IMG/VR virus record: IMGVR_UViG_3300038701_001069
Location: 1-27,758 of that record
DNA from: a virus
Direction: 5' to 3' (one strand)
DNA: 27,758 nucleotides
Shown here: one piece after another, positions 22,256 to 27,758 of the stretch
How positions within the stretch are numbered: the first letter of the stretch is position 1
How the letters are laid out: the number at the start of each line of letters is the position of its first letter
Notes under the pieces: model-generated
Databases searched by the model: none
The model's input: only the letters and a program-made list of their open reading frames with translations
Told to the model about the DNA's origin: nothing
Position numbers and translations under genes: made by a program

Positions 22256-23029
22256 GTGGCTCATATGAGAAAAGGCCTCCACCCACTCCCTTGCATCCTC
22301 CGAACGAACGCAGTCGCTTTCGGCGAATGTGATCAGGTCTGGGGATAGATCCATGTCCTCAATCATCTGGATGATGACAGCCAGGCCGGAGTCATCGATG
22401 TCGGTCTGATCGGTGTCGCCAGTGACGACGTAGACCGAATTTTCTCCCTTTCTCGTCAGGAAGAGTTTCAGGTCGCTGAAGGTGCAGTTCTGCGCTTCAT
22501 CCAGGATCACCCAGCAGTCTTTGAATGTCCGTCCCCGCATATGTTCGAAGGACAGAAATTCGACTTTGCCCTCTTTCTCCCAGCGCTCAAGCGTGGCAGC
22601 AGAGACCTCATCCTTGATGGCATCAACGATAGGAACAAGCCATGGGGCAAGCTTCTTGTTGAGGCCTCCAGGCAGAAAACCCTGCCGGTGACGGGCGTGG
22701 GTGACCGTAGGTCGGGCAATGAGGATCTTCTCAATTCTCTTTTCGAGCAGGGCCTTAGCAGCCATACGCGCCGGGATGTAAGTCTTGCCGGTACCGGCAG
22801 GACCAATCCCGAAGATTTGAGTTCCGTCCGACAGGCACTCGATATAGTCGGCCTGTGTTTCCGTCCTGGCCTCAAGCGGAGCGTATCCGTATTTTGGCTT
22901 ATTGGACTGCGAGTTCTTTCCCTTCGTGCGGCGAAGCTTTTTACGCTCACGGCGCGTCAAGACTTTCTGAAGGTCAGCCTCTGTGGCGGGTTTCACATCG
23001 GGGTCGAAGAATTGAGCTTGCACGTTCAA
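22250..23029 (-). CDS. PhoH-like P-loop ATPase
   Basis: This 259-aa protein has Walker A G-P-A-G-T-G-K-T (residues 76-83) and Walker B V-I-L-D-E (174-178), with the PhoH features A-R-P-T-V near 105 and D-E-A-Q-N near 177-181. The N-terminal 45 residues are lysine/arginine-rich and could bind nucleic acid. Phage PhoH proteins are common auxiliary genes; proposed roles are RNA/ribosome-linked ATPase or helicase, and none is certain. The start is probably TTG 23029, because AGGAG ends 6 nt before it, whereas the nearest in-frame GTG is too far. The ribosome site overlaps the stop codon of the 53-aa gene upstream, so the two are coupled. Confidence 0.9.
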   Translation of the reverse strand: MNVQAQFFDPDVKPATEADLQKVLTRRERKKLRRTKGKNSQSNKPKYGYAPLEARTETQADYIECLSDGTQIFGIGPAGTGKTYIPARMAAKALLEKRIEKILIARPTVTHARHRQGFLPGGLNKKLAPWLVPIVDAIKDEVSAATLERWEKEGKVEFLSFEHMRGRTFKDCWVILDEAQNCTFSDLKLFLTRKGENSVYVVTGDTDQTDIDDSGLAVIIQMIEDMDLSPDLITFAESDCVRSEDAREWVEAFSHMSHG

Positions 23030-23038
23030 CGTGATCTC

Positions 23039-23200
23039 CTAGTCTGGGATTGAATGTTCCCTGAGACCCTTCACGATGGTTGAAGCCTCAGAGAGTAAGC
23101 GCTCGATAGTGTCGAGCGTGTCTTTCGTCTGGACCTTTTCCGCCACCTCCTGAAGTTGTTGAGTTAGGACGATCAATCGACCGTGGGTATCCGCTTTCAT
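23039..23200 (-). CDS. 53-aa helical protein coupled to the PhoH-like gene
   Basis: ATG 23200 is preceded by GAGAAGGA, and the frame ends at TAG 23039-23041, where AGGAG of the next gene begins. The product is almost entirely predicted helix with heptad-like leucines and valines (L-I-V-L-T-Q-Q-L-Q-E-V-A-E-K-V; L-D-T-I-E-R-L-L-S-E), so it may form a coiled coil. Tight coupling suggests a partner or regulator of the ATPase. No family is recognised. Confidence 0.65.
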   Translation of the reverse strand: MKADTHGRLIVLTQQLQEVAEKVQTKDTLDTIERLLSEASTIVKGLREHSIPD

Positions 23201-23245
23201 CACAGGTTCCTTCTCTCATTGCGGGTACCTGCTTTTACCGCGTGG

Positions 23246-23262
23246 GGATAGAATATCAAGCC
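23246..23262. promoter_or_regulatory. Weak 17-bp operator-like site (possible ninth)
   Basis: The reverse complement, GGCTTGATATTCTATCC, has one perfect half (TTCTATCC) and a poor other half. It lies in the 206-bp gap before the 53-aa gene, which is otherwise AT-rich with only poor promoter matches. It is listed as a possible degenerate family member. Confidence 0.25.
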
Positions 23263-23406
23263 TAATGTGTGGATTTTTTACATTGAAGAGTTCTTATACC
23301 TTAATTTCTTACCTCAAGATTTCACATAGAGGCATAAACTAACGTTAAGGAGTCTCATTTTCCGACGTGATCCACAAATTTTGCATCAAATTCTATCTTT
23401 CTCTCC

Positions 23407-23673
23407 CTATCCTTTAGGTTGAATTTTTGACGCGATGTGCTCCAAAGTTTTCTGCATTTCGGTCTGCCTCTTGTCTGCCAGCTCCTCGACGGCATGAGCG
23501 ATCCGCTCCACGGCCACCACCAATCTGTCGACGGTCTGGCGGTCGTAGAATGTATCTGATTTGTCTGAGACGTATGAGGCCTGCTTTTTCGTCCGGAAGT
23601 ATTGCCCGATGGCAGCCAGGCCGAACACAGCACCTGTAAGCACAGTCAGCAAAAATTCAGGTGTGTACGCCAT
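23407..23673 (-). CDS. Small membrane protein with coiled coil
   Basis: This 88-aa protein has one transmembrane helix at about residues 8-26 (F-L-L-T-V-L-T-G-A-V-F-G-L-A-A-I) and then a helical charged tail with a heptad pattern (about 45-83). That is a single-pass protein with a cytoplasmic or periplasmic coiled coil. It resembles spanin- or antiholin-type small proteins in form only. ATG 23673 is chosen over an upstream TTG because AAGGAAG lies 9-10 nt before it. It overlaps the gene upstream by 17 bp. Confidence 0.6.
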   Translation of the reverse strand: MAYTPEFLLTVLTGAVFGLAAIGQYFRTKKQASYVSDKSDTFYDRQTVDRLVVAVERIAHAVEELADKRQTEMQKTLEHIASKIQPKG

Positions 23674-24124
23674 GCACTGCAACTTCCTTGAAATGTCTGT
23701 CTACAATTGCAGCATCAGTGATGGCTCGGATCACATTGTACATGTCGAGCAAGAGCAGAACGGGGTAGATTGCCATACCGGTACCCCAGATATCGGCTTG
23801 AGCGAAACCGATTGAGATTTGGACCCAGAAAAAGCAGGAAGCAAAGGCGCCAAATGCTCTGAGGTGCGGCGTTCGCCTCCAGGAACCATTGATCAAGAGA
23901 ACGATCAGACGACCGCCTCCTGCGATGAAGCAGAGCAATGCCCACGTGTTCTGTGTCATCAGCGCCAGAAGCGGCAAGTAGGCCTCATTGGTCTCGAACA
24001 GCTCCGGACTGGCGGAGAGGACGATTGACCAATTCAACAACATGAGGGCGAGCGCCCATTCAGAGGCTCGAACCGGGAATGTCTTTTTCAAGGATTGCGA
24101 GAGGTGCAGAAAGCTGAAAGCCAT
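23657..24124 (-). CDS. Polytopic membrane protein of unknown function
   Basis: This 155-aa protein has four or five hydrophobic segments, at about residues 23-38, 50-79 (long, perhaps two), 88-108 and 114-135, with few charges between. No motif is recognised. It lies with another membrane protein and the PhoH-like gene in a region that interrupts the head-to-tail gene order, so it may serve the host cell or superinfection exclusion rather than the virion. ATG 24124 is preferred to a TTG nine codons upstream, but the ribosome site is weak, so the start is uncertain. Confidence 0.6.
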   Translation of the reverse strand: MAFSFLHLSQSLKKTFPVRASEWALALMLLNWSIVLSASPELFETNEAYLPLLALMTQNTWALLCFIAGGGRLIVLLINGSWRRTPHLRAFGAFASCFFWVQISIGFAQADIWGTGMAIYPVLLLLDMYNVIRAITDAAIVDRHFKEVAVHGVHT

Positions 24125-24144
24125 CTCATTCGCCACCAGTCTTT

Positions 24145-24321
24145 TTAACAATCAACATCACTCGTTCCTTCCTCGTGTTGGTCACACGGTGTTTCCTTGA
24201 ACACGGGTTTTGACTCTGTCGGAGGCCAGAAGGTCCACTGACGCACTACGATCAAATCATGCAGCCGACCGGCTGTGACTTCGAAGGGTTCACCCTTTGG
24301 ATCGTAGACTTGGTAGTACAT
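24145..24321 (-). CDS. 58-aa phage protein related to the N-terminus of the acidic HeH-like protein
   Basis: ATG 24321 follows CGAGG, and the frame runs to TAA 24145-24147. The product starts M-Y-Y-Q-V-Y-D-P-K-G-E-P-F-E-V-T and continues H-D-L-I-x-x-x-Q-W. It lines up with V-Y-D-L-D-N-K-P-H-H-M-T and R-D-M-I-x-x-x-K-W in the next upstream gene (24512-24985). Both look like one small module: a strand-turn-strand with Y-D-x-x-x-x-P, then a helix ending in a conserved Trp. The function is unknown, possibly protein-protein contact in virion assembly. Confidence 0.6.
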   Translation of the reverse strand: MYYQVYDPKGEPFEVTAGRLHDLIVVRQWTFWPPTESKPVFKETPCDQHEEGTSDVDC

Positions 24322-24415
24322 GTCAGCCTCGAATTAGGTGAAGGTGTGGGTCAGCCTTTTTCCATCCATGAGCGTATCTGCTTCCACAACCTTCATGTCG
24401 TTTATGATAACTCAA

Positions 24416-24432
24416 TGTCAGAAATTCTACCA
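24416..24432. promoter_or_regulatory. 17-bp operator-like palindrome, site 7
   Basis: TGTCAGAAATTCTACCA has a perfect left half. On the minus strand it includes TAGAAT, a good -10 box, with only a poor -35 (GTGAGC, part of the shared TGAGCCAC motif) 17 nt upstream. It may overlap a promoter for the 58-aa and membrane-protein genes. Confidence 0.5.
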
Positions 24433-24454
24433 CCATTTTCTCGGTGGCTCACAA

Positions 24455-24484
24455 GGAAAACCCCGACACAAAGGCCGGGGTTAT
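24455..24484 (-). terminator. Intrinsic terminator after the acidic HeH-like gene
   Basis: On the minus strand AACCCCG and CGGGGTT pair around a 10-nt loop, followed by TTCC, so four U residues follow the GC part of the stem. It lies 28 nt after the stop codon of the acidic protein gene. Confidence 0.7.
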
Positions 24485-24511
24485 AAGTTGTATCGGGTAT
24501 GTTTTTGGGTG

Positions 24512-24985
24512 TTACTGGTTGTCTTCGTCGTCGTCGGTCTGATCGTCGTCTTCGTCCGGCTTCTGGGCCGTTTCGCCATCGTCGTCGGTCTGATCGTCGT
24601 CGTCGGTTTCGTCGTCGGTCTGATCGTCATCTTCGTCAGCCGGATTCGATCCTGCAATCTGTGCAAGCTCGATGATGGCCTTGATGATGTCGGCCTCGCT
24701 CTTGCGGCCATCGAGCTTTTCGCCGTAGCGGTCGAGCGCCAGGGCGACCATCTCGGCCTTCGATTTGCCGTTCAGCTCCTGCTCGATTGCAGATGTGTCG
24801 ACAGTGGATGCTGCAGCCTGAGAAAGCAGCTCTTCGCGCTGAGCCTGCGCCTTGGCGAGGGCAGTGCGGTCGACCGGCGTCGTAGACCACTTGTTGTGTT
24901 GGATCATGTCACGCGCATTGGCCGGGGTCATGTGATGCGGTTTGTTGTCGAGGTCATAGACCGTGACGGTTGGGGGATTTGCCAT
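24512..24985 (-). CDS. Acidic phage protein with HeH/LEM-like domain
   Basis: This 157-aa protein has three parts. Residues 1-35 carry the V-Y-D-x-x-x-x-P...W module shared with the 58-aa protein. Residues about 74-108 resemble a HeH/LEM/SAP-type helix-turn-helix (K-S-K-A-E-M-V-A-L-A-x-x-x-Y-G-x-x-L-D-G-R-K-S), a fold used for DNA or protein binding in several phage proteins. Residues 117-157 are nearly all Asp/Glu in repeats of D-D-D-Q-T-D-D, a DNA-mimic-like or chaperone-like tail. The middle is a helical spacer. It is a single-gene unit with its own promoter (25012-25040), AAAGGAGA before ATG 24985 and a terminator. A head-associated or internal virion role is possible but unproven. Confidence 0.65.
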   Translation of the reverse strand: MANPPTVTVYDLDNKPHHMTPANARDMIQHNKWSTTPVDRTALAKAQAQREELLSQAAASTVDTSAIEQELNGKSKAEMVALALDRYGEKLDGRKSEADIIKAIIELAQIAGSNPADEDDDQTDDETDDDDQTDDDGETAQKPDEDDDQTDDDEDNQ

Positions 24986-25011
24986 GGGGGTTCTCCTTTG
25001 TAGGTCAGGGA

Positions 25012-25040
25012 AAGTTAGTCAAAAATACTGACAATGTCAA
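25012..25040 (-). promoter_or_regulatory. Promoter for the acidic HeH-like gene
   Basis: On the minus strand TTGACA (25035-25040), a 17-nt spacer and TAACTT (25012-25017) form a sigma-70 promoter about 27 bp before the ATG. The -35 box is one half of operator-like site 8. A second short palindrome (TGACATTGTCA) spans its 3' side. Confidence 0.65.
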
Positions 25041-25051
25041 GTTTTCTGACA
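25035..25051. promoter_or_regulatory. 17-bp operator-like palindrome, site 8
   Basis: TGTCAAGTTTTCTGACA has outer arms ATGTCA/TGACAT that pair perfectly when one more base on each side is counted. It covers the -35 box of the promoter at 25012-25040. TTGGCTCA, a one-base variant of the companion motif, lies at 25054-25061 across the stop of the propeller-repeat gene. Confidence 0.6.
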
Positions 25052-25058
25052 TGTTGGC

Positions 25059-27413
25059 TCAAGGTTGAGTGAAAGTGTCCTGAATAATTCGGATCTCTCG
25101 GCGGAACATGACAGCTCTCAGGGTGGCGCTGGTTGTCAGGCCGGACAGTAGTAGCTCGCCTTCCGCACTCAGGATTGCTGCTGCATCGCCCTCAGATCTG
25201 AACTTTGGTAGGACCAGCTCGGAAGTGATGCGGAATCCGAACTTGGCCTCAGCCTCGGACTCCAAGGTAGGCAGTACCATCACGCTATTGATCTTCTTGC
25301 TGTCCATATTCGCACTGGCATCGGCTTCCAGCGCTGGCAGGGTCAGCTCGCCTGTCACATTCCAAATGAGCTTGGCTTCAGCCTCCATCTCGAAGGCTTG
25401 CAGTTGCAACTGTCCGGTATTATCGAGAGGACTGGTTACCTCGATATCAGCGATCAGTTTGTGGAGAGAGAAGTTCGCATCAACAAGGGTCGGACGGTCC
25501 AGCAGGATCTCAGCCTGGAGCGTTGGTAGGATCGCTTCTGATCGCACCACCATAGGAACATCGAGGACGCCCTCAGCCGTGAAACCGCTGAGGATGCCTT
25601 CCGCGATCAGGCCGAAGTCAACGTGCCCCTCGCCGTCTGCCTCGAAGGCTTCCAGGTATGTCTCGGACTCAATCGTGCGAGAGTCTTTTTCGAGTTCTGC
25701 ATCCAGCTCGAATGAAGGTAGGTCTGCCTCTCCTTCAACAAAGATTGGCTGAAAGACCAGTCCGTCAGATGAAAGGATCGGAAGGTAGATCTCTGAGGTG
25801 GCATCATAGCCAAATTTTGCATCCGCCTCAGCCGTGAGGACTGGAAGCTCCAACGCCCCGAAACTCCCCCAAGGGACATCAACCTCACCGTCAGCCGTAA
25901 GCGGAGACAGGTTGGCTTCACCAAAAATCTGTCCTTCGTCAATCTCCAGAAGACCTTCCAGGACAAATCCCTGCAGCGAGACTTCGGCTGGTTCTGGAAC
26001 GATGTCCCATTCGATCATACCATCGGTGACGAACCCTGGAATGATCAGCTCGGAAGCTCGCACTTCAAGCGGATGACGAACGAAAGCATCAGCCGTAAAG
26101 GCGTGCAGCTCCAAAAAACCATAGGTGAATGGTGCCGGGTCGTTTTCGATTGTGATGATCGGATCGACGGTCGACAGGAACGCGCTTGCTGGCGTCATTA
26201 CAATAGGCTGAAGCGTGATGACGTCTTCTTGCGAGGCAGAGATAAGCGCGGTCGCTTTGAAGGCAGGTAGGTAGGCTTCCGAGATGATCCCTGTGTTGAC
26301 TTCCCCTTCCCCTGCAGCGCTCAAAGCTTGCAGTGACATTGCGGAGGTCACGTTGTATTGCACTCCGGCTTCACCAGCAGCCGTGAATGCCTCCAGCGTC
26401 ATCTCGCTGGTGATATTCAGTCCAGCGACTGGTTGAGGAGTGAGGTGAACCTTCGTTACCGCTCCGGCGCCGCCGAACGCAATGACGCTTCCGTCATTCT
26501 TGTTCGTGTTACCTTCATAGGCTTCTACCGGCGTGTAGCCAACGACATCAAGCGTTCGATCAATGTAACTATCGCCATCCTTCTCGTAGCAGGCATATGA
26601 GGTGCCAGCCAGACTCTGGAAGAACAGGTATGCGCCATTCGAGATGAAGGCCAGGGCGATACCCTGGAATGCCGGTACGCCGCCAGGGAATGCTGTTCCT
26701 GCCGGGACCTCAGAGAATACACCACCAACCTGCTTGACGATCCCGATGCCACCACCTGTCAGGTATTGACCAAAGGCGACATGGTTTCCGACCGGGTGCC
26801 ACTCGATGTGCCAGTTACCGTTGCTGGCGATCTCTTGCAAATAGGTGGTGGACGTCGCGGTGGCGGAATAGAAATGCTTTTGTCCATTTCGTGCCACAGA
26901 AGCGAGAAAGGCACCATCGTGAGAGAACTTTACATCCTCAACGGTTGTGCTCATTGCTCGTGATGACTGCAGGGCGCCAGTTGCGCCTGTGACGATCCAG
27001 TTCGCAACTGTACCGTTGACACCTCCGGTAGCGATGTGATCGGGGTTCAGAGGAGATACCGAAATGCCTCGAACCTCAGAAGAGCCGGTGGCAAATCCGC
27101 CGACATAGGTGAAGGTATCGGTTCCAGTGTCGACGGTGGCGATGTAGACAGAACCGTTCGTGGCGCCAATATATAGCTTGGACTCATCGGCAGCCCACGC
27201 AATAGACGAGATGCCAATCGCAGGAGATCCCACCCAGGAAGTCGCTGTGTCGTAATTGCCAGTAACGTCGTTCCGGATCGCTACCGAAGGTACGCCGAGG
27301 ATCGTGCCACGAAGGATGTATTTTCCGGTTGGAGATGGAAACACATCGTTGATGTACGTGGACCCATCGGAGACCGCGACGATTGTTTTCTCGACAAAAC
27401 TGAGGGCTGCCAT
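25059..27413 (-). CDS. WD40-like propeller fused to a long array of 21-aa repeats
   Basis: Residues 1 to about 325 of this 784-aa protein look like a WD40-type beta-propeller (I-S-S-I-A-W-A-A-D-E-S-K-L-Y-I-G; V-E-D-V-K-F-S-H-D-G-A-F-L-A-S-V). The remaining 450 residues are about 18 degenerate repeats of 19-24 residues with consensus S-E-x-x-L-P-x-L/F-x-A-x-G/A-x-A, e.g. G-E-L-T-L-P-A-L-E-A-D-A-S-A. They alternate two short strands with acidic turns and would form an elongated beta-solenoid. The protein is large, acidic and without a signal peptide. A head or tail appendage that displays the propeller is plausible. AGGAGGG precedes ATG 27413, nine bases after the upstream stop. Confidence 0.7.
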   Translation of the reverse strand: MAALSFVEKTIVAVSDGSTYINDVFPSPTGKYILRGTILGVPSVAIRNDVTGNYDTATSWVGSPAIGISSIAWAADESKLYIGATNGSVYIATVDTGTDTFTYVGGFATGSSEVRGISVSPLNPDHIATGGVNGTVANWIVTGATGALQSSRAMSTTVEDVKFSHDGAFLASVARNGQKHFYSATATSTTYLQEIASNGNWHIEWHPVGNHVAFGQYLTGGGIGIVKQVGGVFSEVPAGTAFPGGVPAFQGIALAFISNGAYLFFQSLAGTSYACYEKDGDSYIDRTLDVVGYTPVEAYEGNTNKNDGSVIAFGGAGAVTKVHLTPQPVAGLNITSEMTLEAFTAAGEAGVQYNVTSAMSLQALSAAGEGEVNTGIISEAYLPAFKATALISASQEDVITLQPIVMTPASAFLSTVDPIITIENDPAPFTYGFLELHAFTADAFVRHPLEVRASELIIPGFVTDGMIEWDIVPEPAEVSLQGFVLEGLLEIDEGQIFGEANLSPLTADGEVDVPWGSFGALELPVLTAEADAKFGYDATSEIYLPILSSDGLVFQPIFVEGEADLPSFELDAELEKDSRTIESETYLEAFEADGEGHVDFGLIAEGILSGFTAEGVLDVPMVVRSEAILPTLQAEILLDRPTLVDANFSLHKLIADIEVTSPLDNTGQLQLQAFEMEAEAKLIWNVTGELTLPALEADASANMDSKKINSVMVLPTLESEAEAKFGFRITSELVLPKFRSEGDAAAILSAEGELLLSGLTTSATLRAVMFRREIRIIQDTFTQP

Positions 27414-27422
27414 TTTGCCCTC

Positions 27423-27758
27423 CTATCGAGCAAATGTGATGAGATTTCCGTCTCTGAACGTGAAGGTCACTTCGGTGTTCTTCGGGATGGTTCTGTTCTG
27501 AACGTAGTCGAACCAAGCCAGAGGCGTATCGTTCGTGGCGTCATAAGCGACGGCGTATTTGAATTCCAGGTTGGTGTCGATGATCGTTCGGGTGATCGCA
27601 TCTGCCTTGATGGCATAGATCGCGCCTTCGTCGGTCGGTGTGATCCCGGTGATCAATTCGCCATCAACAGGGTACATGCCCGTCGATACGGAGTAGACCC
27701 CAGCCCCATTCACTTCCGCCAGCGTCGAGTGAGTTGGATCGAAAGAGGCAAACTCTTT
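27423..27758 (-). CDS. Hypothetical virion-type protein, N-terminus beyond right edge
   Basis: The frame is open through the right edge, so the 111 residues seen are a C-terminal part. A GTG at 27713 is a possible start, but the upstream sequence (F-D-P-T-H-S-T-L-A-E-V-N-G-A-G-V-Y) reads naturally into it and no ribosome site precedes the GTG. The chain is beta-rich, with Y-P-V-D-G-E-L-I-T-G-I and a final T-F-T-F-R-D-G-N-L-I-T-F. Nine bases separate its stop from the propeller-repeat gene, so the two are probably one operon and may form one structure. No family is recognised. Confidence 0.6.
   Translation of the reverse strand, partial: KEFASFDPTHSTLAEVNGAGVYSVSTGMYPVDGELITGITPTDEGAIYAIKADAITRTIIDTNLEFKYAVAYDATNDTPLAWFDYVQNRTIPKNTEVTFTFRDGNLITFAR

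Noticed and set aside
24334-24396. A 20-codon minus-strand frame (M-K-V-V-E-A-D-T-L) between site 7 and the 58-aa gene
   Set aside because: It has no ribosome-binding sequence and is too short to judge; a leader peptide cannot be excluded but is unsupported.
24520-24640. Repeated GTCGTCGGTCTGATCGTC units that resemble a repeat array
   Set aside because: They encode the Asp-rich D-D-D-Q-T-D tail of the protein at 24512-24985; there are no spacers of regular length, so it is not CRISPR.

Overview
The window is a 27.8 kb piece of a temperate siphovirus (tailed phage) of an alphaproteobacterium. The tail-tip cassette (DUF2460, then DUF2163, then NlpC/P60, then a gp15-like tip protein) has the gene set and order of the Rhodobacter gene transfer agent (GTA) and related alphaproteobacterial phages. 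Nearly all genes are on the minus strand, so transcription runs right to left. The integrase is the only convincing plus-strand gene. The host genus cannot be read from the sequence; a rhizobial-type host is only a guess.

Layout, left to right. Positions 1-620 hold the start of an excisionase-like gene (minus strand, cut by the window edge) and what looks like a complete attP. The attP core copies the 3' half of a tRNA-Thr(CGT) gene, and helically phased TATGC arm sites lie on both sides of it. Both arms flanking one core suggests the sequence represents the circular or excised phage rather than one end of an integrated prophage. The tyrosine integrase (620-1777) runs convergently into the lysis cassette, whose genes, in transcription order, are endolysin, holin-like protein, i-spanin and o-spanin (3500 down to 1760). 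Next come two discoidin-type tail fibres (3600-6322), the tail-tip cassette (6324-12653), a 1624-residue tape measure with an embedded SleB-like hydrolase (12653-17527), a tail assembly chaperone pair joined by a -1 frameshift at GGGAAAC, the tail tube protein (18451-20262), and four translationally coupled neck/tail-completion genes (20399-22189).

From 22250 to the right edge is an accessory stretch: a PhoH-like ATPase with a 53-aa partner, two membrane proteins, a 58-aa protein, an acidic HeH/LEM-like protein, a 784-aa propeller-plus-repeat protein and a truncated hypothetical. No terminase, portal, protease or capsid gene is seen, so the head module probably lies beyond the right edge.

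The most interesting unexplained signal is a family of eight 17-bp imperfect palindromes, consensus near TGTCARAAWTTCTRTCC. They occur at the excisionase promoter, beside the att core and in six gaps between operons, and several overlap -35 or -10 elements. They look like operators or stoperators of one phage regulator. In five gaps a second shared motif, GTGGCTCA (one TTGGCTCA), sits beside the operator. The endolysin ribosome binding site is buried in an 11-bp stem whose loop carries an extended -10 promoter, an arrangement like T4 gene e.
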